Shown: piece by piece, positions 26,262-41,040 of the stretch
Position numbering within the stretch: the stretch's first letter is position 1
How the letters are laid out: the number at the start of each line of letters is the position of its first letter
Assembly: GCF_032362555.1 (NCBI RefSeq)
Contig: NC_083515.1
Location: 8,591,001 to 8,655,000 of the forward strand
DNA: 64,000 nt
From: Amyelois transitella
Taxonomy: Eukaryota > Arthropoda > Insecta > Lepidoptera > Pyralidae
Direction of reading: 5' to 3'
Program-made: the position numbers and the translations under genes
The notes under the pieces: generated by a model
Databases searched by the model: none
The model's input: only the letters and a program-made list of their open reading frames with translations
What the model was told of the DNA's origin: nothing

Positions 26262-26400
26262 CGGCTAAATCCCTTGCGGGGCAGACAGAGCCAACAGTCT
26301 TGAAAAGACTGGCAGGCCACGTTCAGCTTTATGATAGAATTGTCATTCAAATAGTAACAGGTTCCTTGCCCATCACCTAAAAGGAGAATCCCGAGTTTAT
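26262..26400 (-). repeat. SINE-like family A fragment
   Basis: Contains CCCTTGCGGGGCAGACAGAG and AACAGTCTTGAAAAGACTG, the complementary 3' part of the family. Truncated before the head. Confidence 0.55.
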
Positions 26401-28603
26401 TTTAACCCTACAATAAAAACAGCTGTGCAATCAGACACTGTCAATGCACTTATAAGTATTTATATAAAATTTCATTTAAATTTGAATAGAAATCAAGTTA
26501 CCTAAGATCTTCCGAAATGATTTATAGAGACAGAAACACAAATTATCATAAAAGGGGTCCAACTAAATGCAGAGATACGCTTTCATATCGTACTTCGTTT
26601 AAAATTCTAATCAGTATGAAAATGAGAAGAATTTTGAACGAATAATGTAACGCGTAATGCAAGCGTGCAGTTTTATTCAAGAAAGTGGCATAAAAAATGT
26701 TAATTTCGGTACATTTTATTCTTCTAAAGTTTCATTCTAATTCACTGTCTACAATTTCATTTAGTTTTCTTTACATTTTTTTTTTTTTGGTGTAATGACA
26801 TCGTCTGTGTAATGATAATTCGTACTTATAATAAAATAACAGATATAAATTGTATATACCTACTTACTCGTATACTGGAGAAATCACTTTGAGCTAGCCT
26901 GAAAGTAAGGATAAGTCATCGATAGATACTATATCATTAACATCCAAGTCTCAGGCCAATTAGGAGAGATGTAAATACTTACTTGCGGATAAGTTTAATT
27001 CCAAGGTTAATTTAGACTTGTTTACTTGTACTATACTAACCTTCAGAGAATCTGATTATCCATATTACGGCTGTTATCGGAAGCATAGGGTATTGAAAAT
27101 GGTTATACTTACTGGCTGCTTGACTCGTGAGTCATAGTTTGTCGCGCATGCGTACTACGTAGATGAGTCAGACATGTCTTGAGCAAGTCTCAAAACGACT
27201 TTGTTAGTCACTGAAATACTCAAAGTACCTTTATATTACGTGGTAGTGGTAGTAATAAGTCAATCATAGTCATTTCCTCACTATATTGAATAGTTTGTGG
27301 TTTGTGAGAGGATGTTGATTCTTAACCACTTATTAAATATGTGTTAAACCATTTAAATAATTGGACTTTATATAGTTTATAAAAATAGTAAAATGTTAAA
27401 TCAAATTTCATTTTTTTTAAATAAATAATGGCTGAGAATAAATTAATCTTAATTTCAATGTCTTAATTTAAATTATTAAATTTTAATTAAAATATTTGTA
27501 TTTTTTTATGTATCCAGAATTGTCACAAATATTTTTTTTAAATTTCTTTTAATTTTAAACATATTTTTTTATTAATTATTATTTTTATATTTTACAATAA
27601 TTCTCTAATATTACTATATTAAATTTATTAAATCTTACGAACTAATCAAAATATCATTTTCATCTCATATCATTTTGGTTTAGTATAACATTTTACTCTG
27701 CAGCATGAATAGAAGATGATGACAAAAGAGTCATTGTCATTGAAGATCAGTAAGCTCAAGTAACTGATGATGTTTTGATGGCTATGATTACCCTATTAAT
27801 TTCTGCTAACTTTTACATACCTAAATACGTACAAACGAAATCCACAGAATATCATTATACATATATATAGACTTGCTCTTGTAGTTAATTAAATTTTAAA
27901 CTTGTAACAAGGAATAATTATATTGTACCAGATCTTAAAATCTTTAAAATTCGATTCACAAATCCGCAAACATTGTATTTGAGTCGCGTACCTATGACTC
28001 ATTTTTACCAAACATTGTCTTTTACAATTTGTGTTATGATTTGATGACTCATAACATCAATAACTGAAATCATCGATCAGAATCCGGACTGCTGCAAAAG
28101 TGACCCTATTCGTTGTAGATAATGTAGATTTAAATACTTTCTCAAAATTATTTTACTATACTGATGATTTGAATGTAGTAAGTAAATACTGTTGGTGTAC
28201 TTTAATAAATAAATAAATAAATTTCCTATTAAAAGGGCAAATTTGGATTAACTCATTCTAGGTCTCATTATAAAAGTTGTATTTTAATTTAAAAAAAAAC
28301 ACTTTATGAAAATTAAAAAAAATCCAATAGGAATTTTACACCTTAATAGAAATACAATAGGTATATATATTTTACACAGCATGAGTATGAGTAACGAAGG
28401 TAACACAGAGAGGTGATGAATTTACAAACGGCGTAATGCCATTGTTTTAAAAACGCGATTGACTGCGGAATATGTGATCGTGTTCTTGAACTGATGATTC
28501 AGGTAGACCTAAGCTGAGATTTTTATCCTCATTCTTATTTTGCCGAAAACACTTCCCTTTTTCTGTTTTAAACCTTGTAGGTACCTAATGGGTATGGTAA
28601 GTA

Positions 28604-28866
28604 GTGCCGTATGGTTCCCGGCACCAATACAAAAAAGAATAGGACCACTCCATCTCTTTCCCGTGGATGTCGTAAAAGGCGACTAAGGGATAGGCTTAAA
28701 AACTTGGGATTCTTTTTTAGGCGACAGGCTAGCAACCTGTCACTATTTGAATGTCAATTCTGTCATTAAGCTAAATAGCTGAACGTGACCATTCAGTCTT
28801 TTCAAGACTGTTGGCCCTGTCTTCCCCGCAAGGGATATAGACGTGACGATATATATGTATGTGTAT
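28604..28866 (+). mobile_element. SINE-like family A, full length
   Basis: GTGCCGTATGGTTCCCGGCAC head through the GATATATATGTATG tail. ACCTAATGGG occurs both just upstream (about 28582) and just downstream (about 28870), a plausible 10-bp target duplication. Confidence 0.68.
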
Positions 28867-29323
28867 GAACCTAATGGGATGGAAAAAATCAACCGTATAA
28901 AAGATGGCAAAGTTAAATTAAAATGTTGCGGTTTCTGTCTGTTGAATAATATAAAATTACAACTTGTGATGATCACAGGTAAAAGATTTCAATAACACAA
29001 TAGAGACATAATACAACTTTCATCAGTTTATTACATGTATTAGATAATCATATGACAACAATGGGATATTTTAATTTTTTTGGAGACAGTCTCCACCGCT
29101 ATGTGAAAGATATATTCATATTTTTAACAACAATTAATGTAATAATCTCATCATCTCCTTGAGAAACACAGTGGGAAGTTGCATAATTGCGTCACAAAAA
29201 TTAAGAAGGCCTTAATCTATTGTTTGTGTTTTAATGAGAGTAAATCATTAGCGATCTTATCTCGATAACCTGTTGCTTTCATAAATAATAGGTAGTAGGT
29301 TAATTTTCCAATTATTTTATTGT

Positions 29324-29515
29324 GCCGTGTGGTTCCCGGCACCAATGTAAAATAAGAAAAGGACTACCCTTTCTCTTTCCCATGGATGTCATAAAAGGCG
29401 ACTAAGGGATAGGCTCTTCTTTTGGGCAATGGGCTAGCAACCTGTCACCATTTGAATCTCAGTCAGTCAGCCTTTTAAGGCTGCTGGCTCTGTCGATATA
29501 GACGTGATGATATGA
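29324..29515 (+). mobile_element. SINE-like family A, internally deleted
   Basis: Intact head (GTGCCGTGTGGTTCCCGGCAC), several internal deletions including the TTGAAT...AAGCCAAATAGC part, and a short GATATGAATTAATG tail. Confidence 0.6.
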
Positions 29516-29719
29516 ATTAATGAATGAATTGCTTAAGGCTCAATGATTTCATATACGAAGAATATGTAGACGACATCGTCACAGTAACCAAAAACTAGTC
29601 GCTCCATTTGGTCAAGACCTTTAAGGTTTCAATGCGTCATACATAGCCACTGACATGTCTACTAATGGACTCCGTTATCACATATACAGTAGACAACGAA
29701 TTAGAAATAAACTCATTAG

Positions 29720-29975
29720 TGCCGTGTGGTTCCCGGCACCAATACAAAAAAGAATAAGACCACTCCATCTCTTTCCCATGGATGTCGTAAAAGGCGACTA
29801 AGGGATAGGCTTACAAACTTGGGATTCTTTTTTAGGCGATGGGCTAGCAACCTGTCACTATTTGAATCCCAATTCTATCATTAAGCCAAATAGCTGAACG
29901 TGGCCATTCAGTCTTTTCAAGACTGTTGGCTCTGTCTACCCCGCAAGGGATAAAGACGTGACCATATGTATGTAT
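29720..29975 (+). mobile_element. SINE-like family A, full length
   Basis: Close to consensus: GTGCCGTGTGGTTCCCGGCAC head, CTATCATTAAGCCAAATAGC middle, ACCATATGTATGTATG tail. Confidence 0.68.
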
Positions 29976-30529
29976 GAATGTAGTGCCACGGTTATAGGGA
30001 CTTTAAGATTTAAACTGTAACAAACAATAGACAGCCTTGCCTTTGCAGTTTGCAAGATGAGATCGGGAACTATCGGACCGTGATCTTGCTTCACAAGTGA
30101 ATGCATCGTTCCATCGGCACGACGCATGTTGCTGGCCCAGTTTCTAAAAATATGCAACCCTTTTCTACCATGTGCTCACAAGTTATAGCAGCTGTTAATT
30201 GATTGTGATTTCTATTGACTTATGTTATAGTTTACTTTGGTCTGTTAGAAGTCCTTAAATGTATGGTCTGATGCATGCTTTGTCGTATTTCTATTGTCCC
30301 TTTTTTACTAACCTGCAGTTGGGATATTATTGAGGCGTCGCGTCGTCATTCTCAACCTAACTTGTATAGCTATTTTATTTGTTATTTCGTCTTATTTATT
30401 TTTAAGCGTGTTTTACCTTGTTAATAATACTAATATTGCTGAATATCTGCAAATTCTTGATGCATTAAATAGCCATTAAAATTCAGTATTAAAACTAGCA
30501 ATAGGTAGGTAGTTAGCCATAGCAGTCAC

Positions 30530-30640
30530 TATCTCAATCTCAATTCAGTCAGTTAACCATACCTACAGCCCTTGGTTTTTTGGTCTTTTCAACACTGTTG
30601 GCTCTATCTACCCTGCAAGGATAAAGACGTGATAATATGT
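30530..30640 (+). repeat. SINE-like family A 3' fragment
   Basis: Contains ACTATCTCAATCTCAATTC, GTTGGCTCTATCTACCCTGC and a GATAATATG tail. Confidence 0.45.
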
Positions 30641-30984
30641 AATGTATTTAAAATCCAACTCAAACCCTTTTCTATGCAGGCGGGCAGAATATAAAACCCG
30701 CCAAACTGGAATTTATTAGCCTACGTAGACCAATTATGGCGGACCATATTTTGCATGGGTTGATGAAATATGTATCAAATTATAGGAAAATGATCTTTAT
30801 GTGATTAAAATAGGAGATAGGTGGCATGCAAAGATTATGTTTGCATATCAGCAGATGTCTAGTGGAGCAAACGCGGGCGGTTGAGCAGGCATGGCCTTCG
30901 AACATTTAGTAAGGCATAGCGCAATCAAGAACAAATAAGGAAAACAAAGATATTTTTTTTTTAATTTCTTTCCCTCGGCCAGAA

Positions 30985-31190
30985 TCCCAACAATATTATA
31001 AATGCCAAAGTAAGTTTGATTATTTGTTATCCCTTCACGCGTTATCTTCAAAACCAATCTTCTTGAATTTTCGCATATAATCATTTAAGAGTCTGGTAAA
31101 GGACATAGGGTATCTTTCATCTGAAAACCAAAGTTCCCGTAGGATTTACGAAAATCCTGTATTCTTTTGTACTTAGGTATTATGGTAAGG
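30985..31190 (+). repeat. Degenerate Helitron-like repeat
   Basis: Begins CAACAATATTATAAATGCCA and carries GTTCCCGTAGGATTTACGAA and a TTCTTTTGT segment matching other copies. No CTAG end is clear. Confidence 0.4.
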
Positions 31191-32838
31191 CGGCCAACGC
31201 TGCAGGTTATAGTTACGTAGGTATTGTTTGCATTACGGGTATATTTTTTCAAATATTGTTTTATCAGTCATTTGAATGCTTTTGATATCAATCTGCCTGA
31301 TGGTAATCAAGATGAGGATTTCTGATTGTATCCTTAGAGGCTTGCTTAGCTTGCAAATAGCGTAAAAAAAGCTATACCGATATAAGTATGATAGGTACTA
31401 GGAACCGAGTTTCCCGATTCTATAAGTGACACTTTATTCAATAAAATGCAATAAAATTTCACCCCAAAATGGTGTTGAAAGATTTTAAGTCATATGAGAT
31501 TTAAAGTACTTAGTCTACGCAAGGTGAAATACCTATTACACTACTGGCTTATTACCTACTTTTTACGTTCGAAAACGTACACACGATATTATATATTTTT
31601 TTTATAAGTTGTGCCATTTCCATTATTTCTTATTTTGTGGAATTGCCGAGGGAATCGATCGCTTCAGGTTCGGGGCCTCGCCCTTGACCGTCGCTTGCAG
31701 CGGGGTGGCTCGGATGCGGGGGCGTGTGTCGGATTTAGCTGCAGACATAATGCGGATCGATAGTTTAACAAGCCGAGTCTGGAAGAAATCGTTATAATGC
31801 GATAGAACCGCCCGGTGTAAGTAAGTAATTAAATTTCCTTACGAATGTACTTGAGTGTTTATACAAATAATAAAGCATTCATTGAAGACTCAGAATATGA
31901 AGAGTAATTTTATGACGATTATTAAAAGTTATTAATTAAATGAACTCCAAGCATACCAGTTTTACATATAAATATTATTGTTTATTTTAAAAATTAGCAT
32001 AATCTATGGTTCTTGTAAAAAAAAATTTAAAAAAAAGGCAGCATGTCGCTTAGCCGCGCTAGCTACTGTTTTATTTTTATCTGGTTACGTTACGAGCCCA
32101 GCTTTGAAAAACGTTTTAATAATGTTTTAAAGTACAATTTTACTGAGATGTTATTAAAATCAGATTTTGTTCGTGCGTGTGCGTTATAAGGCGGACTAAA
32201 CTATTAAGACTAATTGTTTGGACATTGTAATAATGCATTCTAGTCCATCCATCGTACTAATATTATATAGGTATAGTGTAGAGTATGGAGTGGAGAAGCA
32301 CGTCAATGTACTTTACACGGCGAGATATAATTTGTATAAAAACGGCCGAAGCTAGTTCTTTTTGCATATACTTGGGGTTTAGTACCTACGTACTTCTCGT
32401 AAGGAAAACATGTCAATAAATGTATGGAAAACATAATAGAACTGATACATATACAAAACAGGATACCACCACTTATTTACATTGTTAACGGGAATAACAA
32501 TGTGTCACGTCCCAATTTGTAGAATTAATTGTGTTGTGATGTATTTTAGTACATTGCAGGAAAAATAAACGCCCTACTGCCTACTTGTAATCAATCAAAA
32601 CACCTCTTTAGAATTATATATTAAATCAAATAATCTTCATTATAATTTTAATTAAATAACTAGTTATAATAAATATTTCAGGCAAGAATCAATCATTTTA
32701 TCAAACACTTTTCGTGTTTAATAAAATATTTTTTATAACACCTAATCAAAATTATATCGCAAGCTTTCATGTTTCATTACATACTTATATGCCCAAGTAG
32801 TGTTGAGATGCATCAGAATTACCCAAAACCCGCTCCTT

Positions 32839-32979
32839 TTAACAACGTTGCATTTCATTCGCCATGAACTTCGGTATCCCGAAATAGTTGATGACGTCGC
32901 CTCGCACCAGACTCACGGCGGGTGTGTCTGGTCTAATTATACTCTGATATTTTTGGACCACCGGCACTAGGTCACTCAA
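32839..32979 (-). CDS. Isolated putative terminal coding exon, unknown protein
   Basis: On the minus strand an acceptor (CTTTCTGTAG) is followed by a 46-residue open frame beginning LSDLVPVVQKYQSIIRPDTP, containing RGDVINYFGIPKFMANEM and ending in TAA at 32839-32841. It is much more GC-rich than its surroundings and shows codon-like sequence. No matching upstream exon is visible between it and actin copy 2, so any partner exon would have to lie beyond that gene, or the piece is a relic. I do not recognise the family. Confidence 0.4.
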   Translation of the reverse strand: MSDLVPVVQKYQSIIRPDTPAVSLVRGDVINYFGIPKFMANEMQRC

Positions 32980-33817
32980 CTACAGAAAGCAACAAACAGA
33001 GGAACTTGGCTCAATAGGCTAAGGTCGCCACGATGACAGGTGCATTCAATTCACTTTCATCGCTATTAATTTTAATAACAATAACAAAAATGTTATTTCG
33101 TTTATCTCTTAATTAGTCTCCCTTACTTTCTCTCACATAAAAATATACAGATATTAAAATACTAATTAATGATATCTAAAGCCAGATTTGCATTTAGTTC
33201 CATGTTTAATTCAACAATATTTGTCATAACCCTCGCGTTATCTACATTCCAAAATTTGCATCAAGCTGATCAATTCTACATTTTCATCAAATTTCCAATC
33301 TTTTATAATGGTTTGTTACACCGTTGCGTTGTAATAAAATCATGAAATGTTATTACTGCTTTATATGATAACATCTAAAAAGTCAATGACTGCAACTACA
33401 GACTGTTAGAAACTACAGTAAGTTTTAACAAATTATCTGCAAAGTGTCTATTAGTGTCAGTGACTGTCGAGAATGTTTGTACTGTTCTTTCACTTTTGAA
33501 GATAGTATGATAGAAACAAATTTCTCTCAACTCAACTATAAATCTATACCTAATAAAATCAGACTTTAAAAGGGAACAGGGAAAATTAAAATACCTTTTG
33601 TATACCGGTATATAAGTTATTTTTATTACAAATATTGGTTAGTAACTTTCATAAATAAAAATCTTTGTCAAAATTAAATTTACGTAATATGCATATTACG
33701 ATACCTTACATCCTATTTAAATACTGTACTTAATTATAAATCACAAGCGTAATTTGAGCCGGCCTTTTAGGGGCTTGGTGCAGGGCATCATAACTTAGGT
33801 AAAGTCTTACTTGGCAT
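32980..33817. other. AT-rich spacer downstream of actin copy 2
   Basis: Likely includes the 3' UTR of actin copy 2 (from 33817 downwards on the minus strand). No other coding signal was seen. Unlike the GC-rich flank of copy 1, it shows no similarity to that 3' region. Confidence 0.45.
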
Positions 33818-35593
<1,776 letters not shown>

Positions 35594-35594
<1 letters not shown>

Positions 35595-35781
35595 GTTAAA
35601 TAAAGTTAAAGACAAGTAAGTAACAAGTACGACTCCGCGCTGGTCCTCGCCACACTACTAAATGAGCGGCGGCACGTGAGGATAAACTATATAAAACGGG
35701 TCTTATCAGAGCTCGCACACCATCGGCTACAATATTCTCGGCCAATCGCTGAGCTGCCACAAGTTTTGTCACCATATATGG
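35594..35781 (-). promoter_or_regulatory. Promoter and first exon of actin copy 2
   Basis: CArG box CCATATATGG at 35772-35781, TATA-like sense TTTTATATAG complementary to 35685-35694, and a non-coding first exon ending at 35594. The start site is expected near 35660. Spacing between the elements matches copy 1. Confidence 0.68.
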
Positions 35782-35989
35782 AGATGCGGCAAAACGCTAC
35801 CTTATCGTGATAAAAAAAAGCATCGCCTTGATAACAGCCCGGCTTGATAATTGTAAGATCCAAATAATATGCGTACGTGTGAGTACTGGCGATAGCAACA
35901 GCTAAACTACACGTCATTGAATTCCAATCACGCGGTTCACGCCGGGTACAGTCGGTGTGAATAGTACAATATATAATTTTCCATCCCAA

Positions 35990-36070
35990 CTAATGTTATA
36001 AATGCGAAAGTAAGTTTGTTTGTTTGTTACCTATTCGCGTGTGTAGGTATCTACTGAACCAATCTTCTTG
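35990..36070 (+). repeat. Helitron-like 5' fragment
   Basis: ACTAATGTTATAAATGCGAA to AACCAATCTTCTTGAAAT, then cut off by the LINE tail. Confidence 0.45.
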
Positions 36071-36895
36071 AAATAGAAAGAAAGAAAGAAAAATCTTTAT
36101 TTGGCGCAAGATGTAACATAACATTTTCATTCTTAAACATAGAAATAAAAATAAAAAAAAAATACATGATGCGACCAAAAGGGTTTCCACTCAGCATATG
36201 CATGTGTATGATGAAGTTACACAATGCGCTGATTTTCAGTGGAACCTAGTACGGAGGCTTTGCCATTCAATATGAAGGATACATATTAAAAATATCGACA
36301 CAAAATAACAAGAAGACAGCAGTGCTAGGGAGTTAATATATGTTGAGTATGAGCGTGAGTGTAACTATGTTCTTATTGTTGAAGCAAGGTAGACAAAAGG
36401 TAGGCAGAAGGAAACTACAGAAAAATGCAAAGGGTATGTAAAGGTTTGCTGTTATGTGTTGGATTGAGATTGTATTAAGTAACTTTTCAGTTTATCTTCT
36501 GTATTGTGTTGTGGAAATATTAACCGAGTTGCAGTCCTCATTAGACATTGTGGGAACTGTAATTTTTGATAGAGATAGGTAGGTTTCTTTTTGCGCATAA
36601 TTCCAAACAGAAGTGATCCAAGGTGGAGTGTTCGGCGATTTGACATGTTTAATATATCATTTTTATTTAAAAAAGGTGTAATGTGACATCTTCGCGGAAT
36701 TTTAAAACAAAACCGAGTACATGCGTTCTGTATGCGCTGGATAATTTTCTTCGTACGCACTAGTAGACATTCCCCAATGACTGAATCTGCATAATTAAGT
36801 TTAGACAGGACAAGTGTTTCGCATAGTCTGACACGCATCTCTTTACTTAAAAATTCACGAATGCGGTATAAAACGCTAAGCCTGTAAAAACAATT
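36068..36895 (-). mobile_element. 5'-truncated non-LTR retrotransposon (LINE) fragment
   Basis: On the minus strand the frame gives LSVLYRIREFLSKEMRVRLC, LSKLNYADSVIGECL and IQNACTRFCFKIPRRCHITP, typical of the region after the reverse transcriptase fingers/palm in jockey/CR1-like LINEs. Its 129-codon piece ends in TAA near 36452. An AATAAA-like signal and a (TTTC)n tail follow at about 36100-36068. The catalytic domain is absent, so it is a dead 3' fragment. Confidence 0.65.
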
Positions 36896-36899
36896 AAAT

Positions 36900-38449
36900 A
36901 TCGCATTAATTAAAATTCTCTTGCAGTGATTCTTTTCTCTATCTAAGATAGCTGAAATCCAAGACGATTTATGCTTAGATTATTTTCAATTAAATGCAGA
37001 ATTACTAATGGTTTTAACGTTGAGAAAAACAAGGTGAAAACTTAAAATGTAGACTTTGTACTCTTCAAGTTTTTTACATTTCTTGAAATCTTTACCTGAA
37101 AAAAAAAATCCGAACTTCCAAATTCAATGTCATCGTTTTCTTTTCTCTGCTTTCTGCTTTCTCTGTGAGTCGGCAGTTTTGCGCTAATTGCTCCCAGACG
37201 CCTGACATTAACCTAAATTCAATATTTAATTAGCTACATTTTATCTGTTTTACAGACTACAGAATAATAACCGTGAAACATCATTATAATTTAAACTTGG
37301 TAATCACGACTTAAGAAATCATCCTTTTTTAATAAATCGTAATTTTTATATGTAGGTAAGTATATAATTTTATTTCCAAGTAAAATTCAAAAATATTGTA
37401 ATTAGTAAAATTTATATATAATCTGGTCAATTAGTCATAGCAATTATTTTAAATTATTTGTAAAATATCAAAAAACAAATATTTATTTTAACAACATATA
37501 TATCACGATCGACATTAGGTGTTAATATTAAAGTTATTGTACCTCAAATTATCATACGTTCGTCTCTGTCGTTTCGTAGTGAAAAAATGATGTTTAATCA
37601 AAAGTGGTTTTACCACGGAGCATCATTTTAAACTTTGACATTGAAGCCATAAAATAGAAAAGAAAGGAAAAATAATGTAACGAGAAAAGCTATATATGTA
37701 AACGAAGGATAACAGAAGAGGGTGGCTATCGATCTATCATGATTCACGAATATTCTTTTAGGGGAAGTAAAGTTCAAGAATAAGGTAATAACAACGCCTT
37801 GCCGGACATTCCCTATGACAACATTGACGAGACGACATATAACGAGTTTGTTGACATGAACAGGTCTTCATGAATTGAGGAATTGTTACTGAAATTATGG
37901 ATTAATAGTGATAGTACCTATTTATCCATAATGTATCTTTTACCTCAATCGTAAAAAAAACGTAACTTAGGTGCTCATAAAGCATCTAACGAAATTATTT
38001 TTATTTTGATGAGCGTTGTCTGTCAATCTTATTTTACAACCAGGCAGTGAGTTCAAGAATCTCTTAATTTATTAATGAACAGTAAATAAAGAAACGAAAC
38101 GGTATGGCAACGGTGATATAAACTCGCTAAACACGTGGGTGTCAGAATCTGGTTTACAATGCCCGTCGTCTGTGTCTGTGTGACGCTCGGTTCAAATCAC
38201 TGTTTTACAGTTATCCAAGTCGTAATACTAACATTTGATTTTTGTTTGCTATTTCTAAATCATTAAGTACCTAAAGAAAGATAATGATCCTGAATTTAAA
38301 TTCATATTTCTTTATCGCCGTTCTTCAACAAAAATGTGTTAATTCAGAATGATATGATTTAAGTGCTTGAATACCACGATAGGTACTACTATCGACAATG
38401 CTGTAGTTCTAAAGTAAAATATAGATACTATACTTAGTTATCATGCATG
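36900..38449. other. AT-rich spacer, nothing recognised
   Basis: No open frame with coding character, no known repeat family and no RNA gene were recognised. Confidence 0.4.
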
Positions 38450-38686
38450 TTATCCAAGCCTATAACTGATATAATTTGAAATTAAACGTTTAGTAAACAC
38501 ACCACGAAGTTGGAATTTTAAAGACCGACGATTTGCGTGCTGAATGAGGGAAAGTGAGGAATATTTGGTTCGTCTGGTCGTATTGATTAGGCCGCCCGCA
38601 CTGGGCGCGGCATGGGGTGCATCCGATGACTCAGTCCTGTCTGCTGCGCTTTGCACCCTCGGTAATATGATCAAGAACACTATCAC
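38450..38686 (-). other. Signal-peptide-like open frame without a visible ATG
   Basis: On the minus strand the frame is open from a stop at about 38760 and reads FTLVIVFLIILPRVQSA followed by ADRTESSDAPHAA, very like a signal peptide and cleavage site. Basic pairs (TRR, NRR, TKR) and a stop follow. The 5' half is GC-rich. No in-frame ATG is present, so it would need a spliced 5' exon. It could be a secreted peptide precursor exon or chance. Confidence 0.25.
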
Positions 38687-38933
38687 AAGAGTAAACTTGT
38701 AACTTTGAACACTTTTGTTGTATATTTGTGGTTTGCAGACGGGGGTAGTGATTTTGAATCACACTATATGACTCGGAAGTTTCTTTGGGTATTTGAGTGG
38801 TAACTGTGGTTAGTTTTAAAGTGAATTTGTTTTTAAGACGCAAACTGAACTGCAGATTTATAATAGCAGCCTACAACTATATAATTAAAATTTAAACCAG
38901 ATAGTGTTTAAATTTTAAGAACCACAAATCCTA

Positions 38934-39138
38934 TCCTACTACTATTATAAAGGCGAAAGTTTGTATGGATGTATGGATGTTTGTTACTCTTTCACGCAAA
39001 AACTACTGAACCGATTACCATGAAATTTGGTATGTAGGTAGCTGAAGACCCAGAATAACACATAGGCTACTTTTTATCCCAGAGTTCCCGCGGGATTGAT
39101 AGGGTTTCCATGCGGACGAAGTCGCGGGCGGCCTCTAG
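38934..39138 (+). mobile_element. Helitron-like repeat, full length (205 bp)
   Basis: Same ends as the copy at 11050-11246 and almost identical throughout. It differs mainly by a short extra GTATGGAT-type duplication near the 5' end. Flanked by A and T. Confidence 0.62.
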
Positions 39139-39423
39139 TAATAAACATAAACATACAGCTAAAGTTGCACTTTCGTCAAAGTAGTTGGGTATATAATTTT
39201 TGTTGTCACTTTACTTCTTAGTTGTACAAATCGTTTTCTGATGTAAAATACTAAGTATTTCGACCGTCTGACGGAAACGGAACGGGAGGCAAACGATAAA
39301 TAAGAATAGGTACGCCACTAGTATTTCCCCGCAGCTCCGTCCGCATAAAACTTTAAAGCTTGATTTTTCCGTTCCCGTGGGAATTTCGCAAAGCTGACCG
39401 AATAAATCTGTGAATATAAGAAA

Positions 39424-39545
39424 GTGCCGTATGGTTCCCGGCACTTTGGAATAGAACCACTCAATGTCTTTTATGGAGGTCGTTAAAGGCGTCAAGAGAA
39501 TAGGCTAATAAACTTGTTTAGGCGATGGGCTGCCAAACTGTCACA
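39424..39545 (+). repeat. SINE-like family A fragment
   Basis: AGTGCCGTATGGTTCCCGGC head, then a shortened body ending TTAGGCGATGGGC. It is followed by a Helitron-like fragment. Confidence 0.5.
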
Positions 39546-39559
39546 ATTACCAATCTTCT

Positions 39560-39713
39560 ATTCGATTATAATCAAGAGTCTGGAGAAGGATATAGGGTAA
39601 GGTTTCATCCCGGTAAAACCTATGAAGTTCCCGTGGAATTTGCGAAAACCCTGTATTCTTTTGCAGGTGGCGCTAAGTTCGCGCGGACGAAGCTGCGGGT
39701 AAAAGCTAGTCAA
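39560..39713 (+). repeat. Helitron-like 3' fragment
   Basis: Contains GTTCCCGTGGAATTTGCGAA and ends GCGGACGAAGCTG...AAAAGCTAG. It directly follows a truncated SINE-like fragment at 39424-39545. Confidence 0.45.
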
Positions 39714-40849
39714 TTATTTTTCCTTTTCAAGGAATTTATGAATATTACTTGTGAGTCTCACAGATTTGTGTAACATATATGTTGAAGTACTTACATACGG
39801 ATGTTTGACTCATATTATGTGATAGCTACCTATCAGTTTTAAGATGACTCACTCAATTGCTCGAAATATTGCATGACAATTCTTCTAATTTATTTAAGGA
39901 AATTACGCATTACACGTAAGTATAGAAAGCAATTTCTAAAAATTGATGATTTCCATCAACTGTACAATATTTGATTTGTACTTCTTTCCGCCTTGTACTT
40001 CTGTAACTGTAGCAATAACAGGCAAATAAAAATTAACGAAAATCATATTTCATTAGAACTTAGATTACACTTATCATTTAGCCTTGTAGAAAAAATAAAT
40101 TATTCGGGTCTGATTAATTCTTAAAAGTATTTAATCTTATCCATCCATAAATAACGATTAGGTACCTACAGATTAATGCTCAATTTTTTTTACCTAACTT
40201 TTTATAATGTTTTTTATGTTAGTAACAACCACTCATAGGCCTTCTATTATAAATGCGATAGTTAGTTTGTTTGTTACCTCTTAACAAACCACAGAACCAA
40301 ATCAAACCAAGTTTCAATTCTAAAATTGCTTGATAACTTATGCCATACTTAGTTTAAGTTAGCTTTTAGTAAATCCTACAGAAGCGGGACTTTTAGATCA
40401 ACGCGTGTGGAGTGAAATTTTTTTTTTTTTTTTGCCCAAATCCATATAACATTAATCTATCTATTGTACGTTCAAAACGTCCTTATCTTCATTACGTCAG
40501 AACATTACACACATATTTACATTTATCGCAACGTTTCTGATAACAAGAGCACACTATTGCATACCATGCGAAGAGATCGATTTAAGTGTACTAGCTTCAT
40601 TTACTTATTTATTCTTTACTGTAACATTTACAATTTGTTAAGTATGTACAAAAGACGGACTTAATGCTAATAGCATTATCTAACAGTCTACCATTGGGTT
40701 AAGCAGAGAACTTTTGTATGGGTGATATAACTATAAATAATGTATAATAAAATAATATATAGGTATACATAACATTACTACTATATTAAAAATACTATAA
40801 ACCTATACTTTTATCAGTATGTATTATGCTTTAGTAAGTACTTAGTTCC

Positions 40850-41040
40850 ACTTAAGAGAGCGCACCGTTTCTTTTTCCTCCTGGTCGTATTCCCGGTTAC
40901 ATCCTCACCTCTCTGGAGGGGTGCCTGGGATGCACTTTTTGAGTATGATCCTGAATTGGTTAAGCAGACTGCCTCTTTGACCTCCGTTACCTTTGTAGGG
41001 GAACCTAACGCATATTGAATTATGCTTATCATGAAAACTA
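40850..41040 (-). repeat. 3' part of a tRNA-headed SINE
   Basis: Minus-strand GTTAGGTTCCCCTACAAAGG and AGAGGTGAGGATGTAACCGG match, with changes, the 3' part of the SINE at 52560-52925 (TTAAGTTCCCCTGGAAAG, GAGGATGCAACCGGGA). The 87-codon frame across it is fortuitous. Confidence 0.45.

Larger units (their letters stand above)
25940..32838. other. AT-rich intergenic region with scattered repeats
   Basis: I see no coding exons here apart from repeat-derived frames. It contains SINE-like copies (26262, 28604, 29324, 29720, 30530), a Helitron-like remnant at 30985 and long A/T runs around 27360-27660. A GC-richer patch at 31640-31800 is unassigned. Confidence 0.45.

Noticed and set aside
31609-31797. 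62-codon plus-strand frame in a GC-rich patch
   Set aside because: No domain, no splice context; it may be part of an unidentified repeat.
36452-36838. A host gene encoding a 128-residue protein
   Set aside because: The sequence is the C-terminal part of a LINE reverse transcriptase, and a LINE-like tail follows.
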